Shown piece after piece: positions 34,197 through 42,612 of a DNA stretch of 64,000 nucleotides (positions are counted from its first letter, which is position 1; each line of letters begins with the position of its first letter). A program made the position numbers and the translations under genes. Below the pieces are notes generated by a model. It saw only the letters and a list, made by a program, of their open reading frames with translations. It ran no database searches and was not told where the DNA came from. The DNA is from Carbonactinospora thermoautotrophica. Its GTDB lineage: Bacteria; Actinomycetota; Actinomycetes; Streptomycetales; Carbonactinosporaceae. The stretch lies in assembly GCF_001543895.1 (NCBI RefSeq), contig NZ_JYIJ01000011.1, positions 62,001 through 126,000 of the forward strand, written 5' to 3'.

Positions 34197-35780
34197 TCAA
34201 GCGGATTCCTCGCGGGGAGACGCCAGAGGGGGTCCCGGATCGGGTGCGGCCGGGCGGGCGTGGTCCGGCCCGGGCGCCGGATCGCTTCCCGCGCGCAGCA
34301 CGTTCACCGGCGGGAACGACGCGATGCCCGAAGCCGCGGTACGGGAGCGTCCCGGTTTCGGCCAACTGGTCAGATCGGGCAGCAGCGGGGCGACGGTTCT
34401 GTGACGGTGGCAACCGAGCCACAGTCCCGCGCCGTAAGCCAGGTCGTCGAGGATCCGGGCCAGGAGGAAGCGGCCCGGGTCGAGCCTCGGCCGCGACTGG
34501 ACCCATTCGGCCAGAGCCGGAACGACGGCGGCGGCCAGCAGGGCACGCCGCGCCGTGGGTGACACGACGGCGAGCGGGACCGTGACCGGCCACCACGCCC
34601 GGGTAAGGCCGCTGGCCAGGTTGCGGCCGGCCCAGAAGGTGCCGAGCCCAGCCAGCCGAGCGGCGGTCACCAGCTTGTCCTCCCCCACCGGCAGCCGGCG
34701 GCTGAGCAGCGCCGCCGCAAGGCCGGTGAGGCCGAGCCCGGCGAGCGGACGGCGGGCGGCGGCCAGCAACCAGGCGGCGACGCTCCAGCCCGACGCGGCC
34801 ACGGGCGGCACCTGGCCTGGATGGCGCAGGGCGAGCGGCGCGGCCGAGCTGCCGTAGTCGCATCGGCGGGCGAGCCAGGCCAGCAGCTCGGTCCGATGCG
34901 TGTGCGCCACCTGCGACCGCGGCTCGTAACGCACCGTCCATCCCGACTGGTACAGCCGCCAGACGAAGTCGACGTCCTCGCCGACGAGCATGTCCTCGCG
35001 GAAACCGTCGCCTGCCGCCTCCCGGCGGACGACGAGCGCGGCGGCGGGCACGTACGCGACCCGCGATCGGGGCATGACCGGCGCTTCCGCGGGACCGAGG
35101 TCCAGCGGTGAGCGGACCGCTTCGTAGGCGCCGAGCCAGCCATCCGCCGCCTCGTGGTCCGCGACGATACGGGGGGCGACCGCCGCCACGGCCGGATCTC
35201 GGAAGTGTGGGAGAAGCGAGACCAGCCAGTCCGGCGAAGGCACGCAGTCGGAGTCCACGAACGCGACGTAGTCGGTACGGCAGTGGGCGAGCCCGGTGTT
35301 GCGGGCGGCGGCCGGGCCGCCCTGGACGGGGCGCCGGATGACCCTCGCCCCGAACTCCCGGCCGATCTCCTCGGTCCGGTCAGCTCGTTCCGAGGCGTCA
35401 TCCACGACGATCACCTCGCCGCAGGTTCCGGCCACCGTGGCGAGGCACCGGCGCAGCGCGTCGGGCCGGTCCCGGACCGGTACGACGACCGTGACCTGGT
35501 GCGGCGTCACCGTGGCAGCCCCGGGGCGCGGGTGGGCGAACCCGGCGTCGAGAAGCCAGCGGGCGAGTCGTTGTCCCGCTCCCCGTCCGACGTGCTCGCC
35601 CGCCTCCAGCCGCTTGAAAGCGCGGGCGGCAGCTGGGCTGAGGCGGACCATGCGCAGCGGCGATCCGCCGAGCAGCGTGCGGCCGCCGTCGAGCGCACGC
35701 ACGCTGGGATCGATGGCGACCATGAAGTCCGCAGGCAACCGCCTCGTCTTCGGTCCCGTTGGTCTCCCGTCAGAGGTCAT
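34197..35780 (-). CDS. mftF: Mycofactocin glycosyltransferase MftF
   Basis: A 527-residue GT2-type glycosyltransferase that attaches the oligoglucose chain to the mycofactocin core. The N-terminal block (LPADFMVAIDPSVRALDGGRTLLGGSPLRMVRLSPAAARAF) is peculiar to MftF. The GT-A domain follows: VTVVVPVRDRPDALRRCLATV, VIVVDDASE, a DSD metal motif in YVAFVDSDCVPSPDWL, and EDVDFVWRLYQSGWTVRYEP. C-terminal hydrophobic segments suggest membrane association. Start ATG 35780 follows GGGAGG. The gene lies about 3 kb from the core mft operon, with mscR between them and the mobile composite 14 bases beyond its stop. It overlaps a 60-codon frame as ATGA. Confidence 0.9.
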   Translation of the reverse strand: MTSDGRPTGPKTRRLPADFMVAIDPSVRALDGGRTLLGGSPLRMVRLSPAAARAFKRLEAGEHVGRGAGQRLARWLLDAGFAHPRPGAATVTPHQVTVVVPVRDRPDALRRCLATVAGTCGEVIVVDDASERADRTEEIGREFGARVIRRPVQGGPAAARNTGLAHCRTDYVAFVDSDCVPSPDWLVSLLPHFRDPAVAAVAPRIVADHEAADGWLGAYEAVRSPLDLGPAEAPVMPRSRVAYVPAAALVVRREAAGDGFREDMLVGEDVDFVWRLYQSGWTVRYEPRSQVAHTHRTELLAWLARRCDYGSSAAPLALRHPGQVPPVAASGWSVAAWLLAAARRPLAGLGLTGLAAALLSRRLPVGEDKLVTAARLAGLGTFWAGRNLASGLTRAWWPVTVPLAVVSPTARRALLAAAVVPALAEWVQSRPRLDPGRFLLARILDDLAYGAGLWLGCHRHRTVAPLLPDLTSWPKPGRSRTAASGIASFPPVNVLRAGSDPAPGPDHARPAAPDPGPPLASPREESA

Positions 35781-35959
35781 CCCGTCCGCCTCCCGGTGAG
35801 GAGACCGGCGCCCGCCGGGGCGATCCGCCGGGTGCCGCCGCGGACACCGCCTCCTCCGGCGGGAACCCGGCCCGCGGCGCAGCGGGTGCAGCCGCTGGGC
35901 CAGGCGCGGGTCTGGATGCGGCCGCGGCCCTCGCGACAGCCACGCAGCTTGTGACGCAT
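35777..35959 (-). CDS. Hypothetical 60-residue basic Cys-containing peptide coupled to mftF
   Basis: A short frame whose TGA overlaps the mftF ATG as ATGA, implying translational coupling. It has its own ribosome site (GAGAGGACGATC before ATG 35959). The product is very basic (many Arg) and has three cysteines: Cys8 and a CTRC pair at 24-27. The second half is rich in Gly and Arg. It has no hydrophobic segment and does not look like MftA, lacking the IDGMCGVY end. It could be a small metal- or RNA-binding protein, a leader peptide tuning mftF, or a chance frame. I do not recognise it. Confidence 0.4.
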   Translation of the reverse strand: MRHKLRGCREGRGRIQTRAWPSGCTRCAAGRVPAGGGGVRGGTRRIAPAGAGLLTGRRTG

Positions 35960-36514
35960 GATCGTCCTCTCGTCCCGCGTCTTTCCGCCAGGCCTGCTCG
36001 CCCGGGCGGGCATCAGGAGGGCGTGTCGCCCGAGCGCGACCGGCCTGGACGTCCTCGCCCCGACGCATCGGATTCACCCCGACCAGTCCCAGGCGTGGCC
36101 GGTAACTCTCCACGTCTGCGCTGGTGGAGACCGGCGTGGTGGCGGAATCGACGCTAGGGTCGAAGGCCACTCGCGCATAACTGCCCGAAGGACCCGGCTC
36201 GCACCCTGTCCATGCGGGCAGGTGGCCTGCGGTCACGTCGCGAGGCCGATCCCCGAACCTCGGGCGCGGGTCGGCCTACGCCGGCCGGAAGGCGCCGCGG
36301 GGCCGCTCGCCCGGCGGCCCCCGTCACGGCCTGGACGAGACCTGGTCCTCCAGCTCGACGGCCTTGGCGGGGCTGATGAGCGGCCGAACCTCACCTCGCG
36401 CACGGCACGCAGGTGGATGTCGAGACCGGTCGGAGGACCGTGCCGCGCTGGCCGGGAAAACGAGCACTGTCGCTTGAGGGTATGGGCGACCGCCTCCAGG
36501 GTGCGCGCAGGTCA
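35960..36514. other. Gap without supported gene
   Basis: Between the small frame upstream of mftF and the terminator after the MBL gene I see no recognisable gene. A minus-strand frame ending near 36324 reads VRPLISPAKAVELEDQVSSRP, which looks protein-like but could not be linked to a family. The mftF promoter must lie in this stretch or within it. Confidence 0.4.
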
Positions 36515-36554
36515 GGGCTGGCGGCGGGCCGTGGACCCGGCCCGCCGCCAGCCC
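36515..36554 (-). terminator. Perfect 16-bp hairpin after the MBL hydrolase gene
   Basis: GGGCTGGCGGCGGGCC (36515-36530) pairs exactly with 36539-36554 across an 8-base loop. It lies 23 bases past the stop of the MBL gene on the minus strand and should end the mscR operon before mftF. Confidence 0.75.
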
Positions 36555-36577
36555 CCATGACGTCGCGTCGCGCGCGT

Positions 36578-37207
36578 TCAGTAGCCGCGTGCGATCCATT
36601 CGTCGAGGTGCGGCGCCTCGGCACCGATCGTGGTGTCCTCACCGTGCCCGGTGTGGACGATGGTGTCGGCCGGGAGCGTGAGCAGCCGGTCACGGATGGA
36701 GGCGATGATGGTGTTGAAATCACTGTACGACCTGCCCGTGGCGCCCGGGCCTCCGGAGAAGAGCGTGTCGCCGGAGAACAACGCCCCCAGTTCCGGCGCG
36801 TACAGGCAGACCGCCCCAGGGGCGTGCCCGGGGGTGTGGATCACCCGCAGCTGCGTCCCGGCGACGGTGAAGGTGTCGCCGTCGGCCAGCGGCCGGTCCG
36901 GTGCGCGGTCGGGGTGGGTCAGCTTCCACAACACGGTGTCGTCCGGATGCAGGTGGATCGGCGCACCGGTGATCTCGGCGAGCGCGGGCGCCGCGTTGAC
37001 GTGGTCGTTGTGGGCGTGGGTGGCGACGATCGCCACCACCCGCCGGTCGCCGACCGCCGCCGCGATGGCGTCGGCGTCGTGGGCCGCGTCGACGATCAGC
37101 ACCTCCCGCTCGTCACCGATCAGCCAGACGTTGTTGTCGACGTCCCAGGTGCCCCCGTCCAGGGTGAACGTCCCGGACGTGACCACTCGCTCGATACGCG
37201 CACCCAT
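36578..37207 (-). CDS. MBL-fold hydrolase next to MscR
   Basis: A 209-residue metallo-beta-lactamase fold protein. The dinuclear zinc motif THAHNDH lies at about residues 62-68, further ligands in TPGHAPGAVCLY and FSGDTLFSGGPGATGR, and a final His in HTGHGEDT. Glyoxalase II-like members hydrolyse thiol esters. Its ATG overlaps the mscR stop (TGATG), so it is translated with it. The same pairing exists in mycobacteria (Rv2259-Rv2260, from memory). A role in hydrolysing S-formyl-mycothiol to formate, completing formaldehyde oxidation, is a reasonable inference. A perfect hairpin terminator follows. Confidence 0.85.
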   Translation of the reverse strand: MGARIERVVTSGTFTLDGGTWDVDNNVWLIGDEREVLIVDAAHDADAIAAAVGDRRVVAIVATHAHNDHVNAAPALAEITGAPIHLHPDDTVLWKLTHPDRAPDRPLADGDTFTVAGTQLRVIHTPGHAPGAVCLYAPELGALFSGDTLFSGGPGATGRSYSDFNTIIASIRDRLLTLPADTIVHTGHGEDTTIGAEAPHLDEWIARGY

Positions 37208-38292
37208 CAGAGCACCACCACCGAACGCAGCACGTCGCCGCGGTGCATCTTCTCGAACGCCTTCTCCACCTCGTCCAGCGCGATCGTCTCGGTCACGAAC
37301 GCGTCCAGGTCCAGCCGGCCCTGCAGGTACAGGTCGATGAGCATCGGGAAGTCCCGGGACGGCAGGCAGTCACCGTACCAGGAGGACTTCAACGACCCAC
37401 CCCGGCTGAAGAAGTCCAGCAGCGGCATCTCCAGCTTCATGTCCGGCGTCGGCACGCCGACGAGCACCACGGTGCCGGCCAGGTCCCGGGCGTAGAACGC
37501 CTGCTTCCACGTCTCCGGCCGGCCGACCGCGTCGATGACCACGTCGGCGCCGAACCCGCCGGTCAGCTCCCGGATCGCCTCGACCGGGTCCTGCCGCTTG
37601 GCGTTCACGGTGTGGGTGGCCCCGAACCCCTTGGCCCACTCCAGCTTCCGGTCGTCCACGTCGACGGCGATGATCTTCGCGGCGCCGGCGAGCCGCGCCC
37701 CCGCGATCGCCGCGTCGCCCACTCCGCCGCAGCCGATCACCGCGACCGAGTCCCCCCGCGTCACCTCGCCGGTGTTGATCGCCGCGCCCAGCCCGGCCAT
37801 CACCCCGCAACCCAGCAGGCCCGCGGCGGTCGGCGGCGCGGCGGGGTCGACCTTCGTGCACTGCCCGGCGGCCACCAGCGTCTTCTCGACGAACGCGCCG
37901 ATGCCCAGCGCGGGCGACAGCTCGGTGCCGTCGGCCAGCGTCATCTTCTGCCGGGCGTTGTGGGTGTCGAAGCAGTACCACGGCCGGCCGCGCCGGCAGG
38001 ACCGGCACTGGCCGCACACCGCACGCCAGTTCAGGATCACGAAGTCGCCCGGCGCCACCTCGGTGACCCCCTCGCCGACCGCCTCGACCACTCCGGCGGC
38101 CTCGTGGCCGAGCAGGAAGGGAAAGTCGTCGCTGATGCCACCCTCCCGGTAGTGCAGGTCGGTGTGGCAGACCCCGCACGCCTGCACCTTCACCAAAGCC
38201 TCACCCGGACCCGGGTCGGGCACCAGGATCGTCTCCACCGAGACCGGCGCCCCCTTCTCACGTGCGACAACGCCTCTAACCTCGTGTGCCAT
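37207..38292 (-). CDS. mscR: S-(hydroxymethyl)mycothiol dehydrogenase MscR
   Basis: A 361-residue zinc alcohol dehydrogenase, the same length as mycobacterial MscR. It oxidises the adduct of formaldehyde and mycothiol with NAD and can also act on S-nitrosomycothiol. Catalytic zinc ligands are in [12 protein letters not shown] and [11 protein letters not shown]. The structural zinc Cys residues appear in [21 protein letters not shown]. The NAD motif is [20 protein letters not shown]. Start ATG 38292 follows AGGAGAAG. It overlaps the MBL gene by one base. In this window it is the formaldehyde sink for methanol dehydrogenase. Two identical palindromes lie upstream. Confidence 0.92.
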   Translation of the reverse strand: MAHEVRGVVAREKGAPVSVETILVPDPGPGEALVKVQACGVCHTDLHYREGGISDDFPFLLGHEAAGVVEAVGEGVTEVAPGDFVILNWRAVCGQCRSCRRGRPWYCFDTHNARQKMTLADGTELSPALGIGAFVEKTLVAAGQCTKVDPAAPPTAAGLLGCGVMAGLGAAINTGEVTRGDSVAVIGCGGVGDAAIAGARLAGAAKIIAVDVDDRKLEWAKGFGATHTVNAKRQDPVEAIRELTGGFGADVVIDAVGRPETWKQAFYARDLAGTVVLVGVPTPDMKLEMPLLDFFSRGGSLKSSWYGDCLPSRDFPMLIDLYLQGRLDLDAFVTETIALDEVEKAFEKMHRGDVLRSVVVL

Positions 38293-38387
38293 AAGAACTT
38301 CTCCTCTCACAGGTGCCGGTCATCCGCCATCCCACACCCATTCAATGACGTTGACGGCGAGACCACCACACACAGCCTCTTCAACCT

Positions 38388-38429
38388 TCATATCGGCGCC
38401 GATCACCCTGACTCATATCGGCGCCGATC
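38388..38429. promoter_or_regulatory. Two identical palindromic sites upstream of mscR
   Basis: TCATATCGGCGCCGATC occurs at 38388-38404 and again at 38413-38429, in the same orientation, 25 bases apart. Each contains the perfect 12-bp palindrome ATCGGCGCCGAT. They lie 96-137 bases before the mscR start and just beyond the end of the SDR gene, in a 272-base gap with no gene. They probably bind a dimeric regulator. Confidence 0.55.
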
Positions 38430-38564
38430 CCTGACACGCCTCCCCGAACCAGACCGGCCTGGGGCCACCCGGGCGGCGTCGGGGAGCCACGGCGGCCGCC
38501 CGGACGAGCCACGGGAAGCGCGGCCCGTGCTCGAACCGGGGGAGCCGAACGAGGCGTCCGGCGT

Positions 38565-39350
38565 TCATACCGTGAACCCCCCGTCCGCCCGCAGGACACT
38601 GCCGGCCACGGCCCCGGCGTTCGGTGAGCACAGCCATGCGATGGCGCGGGCGATCTCCTCGGGTTCGAGCAGCCGGTCGTGCAGCTGCCGGGACGTGAAG
38701 TGCTCGGTGGAGTCCAGGCCGTACAGCCGCGCGGTCGCGTCGAGCATCGACGTGCGGGTCGAGCCCGGGGACACCGCGACGGCGGTGACGCCGGTGCCGC
38801 GGAGGTCCGCGGCCAGGCCGCGGACGAGACCGACGACGGCGTGTTTCGCGGCGCCGTAGGCCGCGAGGCCGAACAGCCCGCGATGTGCCGCGACCGAGGC
38901 GACGGCGACGAACCGCCCGGAACGCGGCGCGGGTCGGGCGAGCATGGCCGGCACCGCGGCGCACGCCAGGTGGTAGACGCCGCGGACGTCGACGTCGTGC
39001 AGGACGTCCCAGGTCTTCTCAGGCGTCTCCCACAGCGGCGTGCCGCCGGCGATGACGGCCGCGGCGGCGACGGCGGCGTCGAGACCGCCGTACCGCTCCT
39101 GCGCGACGGCCACGGCCTCGCGGAGCCGCCCGGCGTCCCGGACGTCGGCGACCAGGGGGGTGACGTCCCCGTCGTACGGGTCGGCCACGGCGGTGAGTTC
39201 CTCGAGCGTCCCGAGGGGGTAGTCGACCGCCGGGTCGTCGCGGCAGACATCGACCGCGACGACGCGCCAGCCCTCGCGGGCGAGCTCGTGCACGACCGCG
39301 GCGCCGATGCCTCGCGCCGCCCCGGTCACCACCGCGACCCGCGCGCTCAT
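38565..39350 (-). CDS. Mycofactocin-coupled SDR-family oxidoreductase
   Basis: A 261-residue short-chain dehydrogenase of the subgroup that co-occurs with mycofactocin. The Rossmann motif TGAARGIG is near residues 9-16. The insertion after the second strand (VDVCRDDPAVDYPLGTLEELTAVA) is typical of this subgroup, in which tightly bound NAD is re-oxidised by mycofactocin rather than exchanged. The catalytic Ser is in VASVAAHRG and the YGAAK motif at about 160. It overlaps mftE by 4 bases and is the last gene of the operon. Its alcohol substrate is unknown. Confidence 0.85.
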   Translation of the reverse strand: MSARVAVVTGAARGIGAAVVHELAREGWRVVAVDVCRDDPAVDYPLGTLEELTAVADPYDGDVTPLVADVRDAGRLREAVAVAQERYGGLDAAVAAAAVIAGGTPLWETPEKTWDVLHDVDVRGVYHLACAAVPAMLARPAPRSGRFVAVASVAAHRGLFGLAAYGAAKHAVVGLVRGLAADLRGTGVTAVAVSPGSTRTSMLDATARLYGLDSTEHFTSRQLHDRLLEPEEIARAIAWLCSPNAGAVAGSVLRADGGFTV

Positions 39351-40048
39351 GGCCGCAGCCGCCCCCCTTCGTCGACCTGCCAGTGGTTGACCGCGCAGCT
39401 GAGCCGGTCGGTGAGTTTGGCGAGCAGGTCACGCCCTTCGTCAGGGGAGGCGCCCCGCGGATCGCCGAGCACACCGTTGGGGCTCACGCTGCGTACGGAG
39501 TTCGCGCGCAGCAGCGGCAAGATCTTCGCGAGTGGCTCGGTCACGCCGGGCGCGAACCGTTTCACCCGGACCGACCAGGGATGCGAGGCGAGGACGAGCG
39601 AGGTCTCGGTGCGTCCGGCGTGCGCGTCGCCACCGGGCACCTCGCAACACCAGTAAGCCACGTCGCGGCCCTCGTACCGCAGCAGCCGGACCGCGCGCGC
39701 CAGCGCCTCGGCATTGCCGCCGTGCCCGTTGACGTAGAGCAGGCGCGCGGCCCACCGGCAGGCGGACCGCCCGATCTCGACGAGCACCGCCTCCAGCGCC
39801 GCGTGCCCGATCGAAACCGTGCCCGGGAAGCCCTCGTGCTCACCGCTCGCGCCGTACGCGACGGGCGGCGCGAGGAGGACGTGGTCGAGACGCTCGACGA
39901 CGGCCGTGGCGACCGACACCGCCACCCGGGTGTCGGTGTCGACCGGCAGATGGGGACCGTGCTGTTCGACCGAGCCGACCGGCACGACGAGCGTCGTGCC
40001 GTCGGCGACGTCCGGCCAGGCGAGGTCACCGAGAGCGGTGGCGATCAT
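39347..40048 (-). CDS. mftE: Mycofactocin peptidase MftE (creatininase family)
   Basis: A 233-residue metal-dependent amidohydrolase that releases the modified Val-Tyr dipeptide (AHDP) from the MftC-processed MftA peptide. Metal and active-site motifs are VVPVGSVEQHGPHLPVDTDT, LLYVNGHGGNAEAL and GGDAHAGRTETSLVLA. The length suits the family. The start overlaps the ETF beta stop as ATGA and the stop overlaps the SDR start, so it is embedded in the operon. In known pathways MftD acts next on AHDP, but no mftD is seen in this window. Confidence 0.92.
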   Translation of the reverse strand: MIATALGDLAWPDVADGTTLVVPVGSVEQHGPHLPVDTDTRVAVSVATAVVERLDHVLLAPPVAYGASGEHEGFPGTVSIGHAALEAVLVEIGRSACRWAARLLYVNGHGGNAEALARAVRLLRYEGRDVAYWCCEVPGGDAHAGRTETSLVLASHPWSVRVKRFAPGVTEPLAKILPLLRANSVRSVSPNGVLGDPRGASPDEGRDLLAKLTDRLSCAVNHWQVDEGGRLRP

Positions 40049-40917
40049 GAGAGGTACCCGTGTTGGCGGAGGAAGGCGAGCAACTCGTCCGCTGCCGCGG
40101 CCACGTTCTCAGGGACGACGACGCGCGGCGGCGTGCGCTCGACGAGGGCGCCGGTGAGTGCGAGCAGGCGCTCGCGAGGGTTGTCGGACGCCGGCGGCGG
40201 CAGGACACGCGGGCGCGGCCGGTACGGCCCGGCGTGGTCGACGGTCACCCGCGGGTCGCGCGTGGGGCCGGCGCTCACCACGTCGATCGGCGCCTCGCGT
40301 GCGGCGAGGAGCGCGGGCAGCGACGCACGGCGCAACCGGACGTGTGTCGGCTCCACGGAGAGGACGGCGGGGGCGGACACCTGGAGCACCTCCCGGTACC
40401 CGCCGTCCAGCCGCCGCACGCACCGTAGCGGCTCGCCCGGTGCCCCCGCCTGCACGTCGAGCAGGCCGAGCGCCTGCGTGGCGCCGAGGGCGTGGGCGAG
40501 GAACGCGGGGACGGCGCCGGTACCGCGGTCGACCGAGTGGACGCCGCACAGCACGAGATCCGGCAGGCCGTGCCGCGTGTGGACGGCGCGAGCGATGGCC
40601 GCGGCCACGGCGGAGCCGTCGGATGCGACATCGTGCCAGGTCATGTCGATCCGCAGGGCCGCGTGCGCGCCGACGGCGAGGGCTTCCCGCAGCATGGCGT
40701 CCGCGTCCGGGGGTCCCGCCGTGACGGCCAGGACCCGGCCGCCCCAGGCCTCGGCGATCCGCAGTGCGTGTTCGAGCGCGCACCGGTCAGCGTCGGAGGC
40801 CCCGGATGTCCGCGGATCGGTGTCGACCTGCCCGGTGAGCGGGTCCACGTGGGCGTGCAGATCGGTCCACCGCAACGCGGCGACGACGAGGGGACCGTCC
40901 GGGTTCACCTGCCGCAT
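40045..40917 (-). CDS. Electron transfer flavoprotein (ETF) beta subunit, mycofactocin-associated
   Basis: A 290-residue ETF beta-type protein that, with ETF alpha, shuttles single electrons through FAD. The ETF beta fold is visible as VAALRWTDLHAHVDPLTGQV, ALEHALRIAEAWGGRVLAVTAGPPDADAMLREALAVGAHAALRID and DLVLCGVHSVDRGTGAVPAFLAHALG. The ATG at 40917 sits six bases after GGTGA. A GTG three codons earlier overlaps the FixX stop and is an alternative. It lies between FixX and mftE in one overlapping operon, so its job is tied to mycofactocin or to the OYE enzymes. The sequence is divergent from housekeeping ETF. Confidence 0.85.
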   Translation of the reverse strand: MRQVNPDGPLVVAALRWTDLHAHVDPLTGQVDTDPRTSGASDADRCALEHALRIAEAWGGRVLAVTAGPPDADAMLREALAVGAHAALRIDMTWHDVASDGSAVAAAIARAVHTRHGLPDLVLCGVHSVDRGTGAVPAFLAHALGATQALGLLDVQAGAPGEPLRCVRRLDGGYREVLQVSAPAVLSVEPTHVRLRRASLPALLAAREAPIDVVSAGPTRDPRVTVDHAGPYRPRPRVLPPPASDNPRERLLALTGALVERTPPRVVVPENVAAAADELLAFLRQHGYLS

Positions 40918-40922
40918 GGCGC

Positions 40923-41231
40923 TCACCCGTGCCGCAGGACCACGCCGTGGCCGCCGTCCGGGTAGGTCCACGTGATGGCCCCAGCCTCGTTGCAGATCTG
41001 GTAGCAGGTGCCGCACTCGAAGCACTGCTCGTAGTTGAACAGGATCCCACCGTCGTTGGTGGGCACGAACAGGTTCGCGGGGCAGGCGGTGACGCACGCC
41101 TTCGTCGTGCACGACCGGCACACCTCGGTCTCGACGGTGATGTGCGGCCGGGGGGAGACCCTGAACTCGACGGTCGCCATGCGGTCGTCGAAGGATATGT
41201 CCGGGTACGGCCTGGTGATGGTGGTGCTCAT
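40923..41231 (-). CDS. fixX: FixX-like ferredoxin
   Basis: A 102-residue iron-sulfur protein. Two cysteine clusters are visible: CRSCTTKACVTACP near residues 38-51 and CFECGTCYQIC near 69-79. The second matches the single cubane motif of FixX, and the first may be complete or a degenerate cluster. FixX pairs with FixC to pass electrons from ETF to quinone. It lies 43 bases after the FixC-like gene and directly before the ETF beta gene. The exact cluster content needs chemistry to settle. Confidence 0.87.
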   Translation of the reverse strand: MSTTITRPYPDISFDDRMATVEFRVSPRPHITVETEVCRSCTTKACVTACPANLFVPTNDGGILFNYEQCFECGTCYQICNEAGAITWTYPDGGHGVVLRHG

Positions 41232-41274
41232 GCTCTGTTGCCTCCGTATCCCCTGCGTATCTCCTCCGCGTCCC

Positions 41275-42612
41275 TCAACCGAAGACCCGCAGCCCGGCGA
41301 GGCCGTCGCGGGCGAGGTCGCGCAGGCGGACTCCGTGTCGCCGTGCGGTGTCGCGGAGCAGCCGGCTCATGCCTCGCTTCGGCACCGGGTTGGTCACCGT
41401 GAACACCTCCTGGACGAGGTCGCAGACCATCCCGGGGTACTGCTTCTGGACCCGTTCGGACAGCACGAGATCGGGTGCGCGCTGCAGCCGCTTGTGATCG
41501 GCGAGGACGAACGAGTCCTCCAGCAGGCGGCGATACCCGGCGAGCCCGGAAGCCGAGGTGTCCCGGCGACGCAGCGCCTCGGCCGCCGCGCGGCCGGCGT
41601 ACATCCCCGACCCGATCGCGAAGTTCACGCCCTCCAGCCAGATGCCGGCGGCGAGGCACATCGCGGCGGCGTCGCCCGCGACGAGCATGCCGTCGATGGC
41701 GAGCCGGGGCATCGTCCGGTAGCCGCCCTCGGGGATGAGGTGGGCGGCGTACTCCTTCAGTTCGGCGCCACGGAGGTACGGCGCGATCGCGGGATGCGCC
41801 TTGAGGTCGGCGATGAGTTCCTCGGGCCGTACCTTCGCCTTCGCGAGCCCGGTCAGCGCGACGACGACGCCGACCGAGACCGTGTCGAGGTTGGTGTAGA
41901 GGAATCCCCCGCCGGGGATCCCGCGCGTGCAGCCGAGGATCTCGATGTCCAGCCCCTCGGTTCCGGTGATGGCGAAGCGCTCCTCGATGACCTCGCGCGG
42001 CAGCGCCAGCGTCTCCTTCACCCCGAGGGTGAGGTGATGCGCGTCGGTCTGCGGCAGCAGGCCGGCCTCCTTGGCCAGGAAGGAGTTGACCCCGTCGCAG
42101 GCGATGACGACGCGGGCGCGGATGTCGCCGTCGTCCCGATCCGTGCGCACGCCGGTGACGCGGCCGCGCTCGTCCCTGAGCAGGCCGGTGACCACGGTCG
42201 AGGTGACGAGGACCGCGCCGGCCTCGACCGCGTGTCCCGCGAGCCAGGCGTCGAAGTCGGCGCGGTAGGTGGTCATGCCGTTGTAAGGCGGCTGCCCCCA
42301 GGCCTGCGTCCGGAAGTCGACGGTGAACGCCTGGGTCGGCGTCATCACCATCGTCGAGCGGCGGGTCACCCAGCGCTGCACGGGCACCTCGTCCCACCAC
42401 CGGGGGATGAGCTCGTCGAGGATGCGCCCGTAGACGACACCGCCGTACACGTTCTTCGCGCCGGGGAACGGCCCGCGCTCGATGAGCAGCACCGAGCGTC
42501 CGGCCCGGGCGAGTTCGAGCGCTGCGGCCGAGCCGGCGGGCCCCGCGCCGACGACGACCGCGTCCCACACGCCGTCGGCGGGCACGGCGGGAGCAGGAAC
42601 GCGCTCAGGCAT
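41275..42612 (-). CDS. FixC-like ETF:quinone oxidoreductase flavoprotein
   Basis: A 445-residue FAD protein of the FixC/ETF-QO family. It begins with a dinucleotide fold DAVVVGAGPAGSAAALELARAGRSVLLIERG, then AKNVYGGVVYGRILDEL typical of FixC, a second FAD block DGMLVAGDAAAMCLAAGIWLEGVNFAIGSGMYAG, and a C-terminal region that associates with the membrane. It accepts electrons from reduced ETF and, with FixX, reduces quinone. It overlaps the ETF alpha gene by 8 bases. With ETF alpha and beta the set resembles FixABCX, but no nitrogen-fixation genes are present. Confidence 0.88.
   Translation of the reverse strand: MPERVPAPAVPADGVWDAVVVGAGPAGSAAALELARAGRSVLLIERGPFPGAKNVYGGVVYGRILDELIPRWWDEVPVQRWVTRRSTMVMTPTQAFTVDFRTQAWGQPPYNGMTTYRADFDAWLAGHAVEAGAVLVTSTVVTGLLRDERGRVTGVRTDRDDGDIRARVVIACDGVNSFLAKEAGLLPQTDAHHLTLGVKETLALPREVIEERFAITGTEGLDIEILGCTRGIPGGGFLYTNLDTVSVGVVVALTGLAKAKVRPEELIADLKAHPAIAPYLRGAELKEYAAHLIPEGGYRTMPRLAIDGMLVAGDAAAMCLAAGIWLEGVNFAIGSGMYAGRAAAEALRRRDTSASGLAGYRRLLEDSFVLADHKRLQRAPDLVLSERVQKQYPGMVCDLVQEVFTVTNPVPKRGMSRLLRDTARRHGVRLRDLARDGLAGLRVFG

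Noticed and set aside
35960-36236. An upstream extension that would lengthen MftF to 679 residues
   Set aside because: The extra part is low-complexity and Arg-rich, while ATG 35780 has a ribosome site and gives the normal MftF N-terminus.
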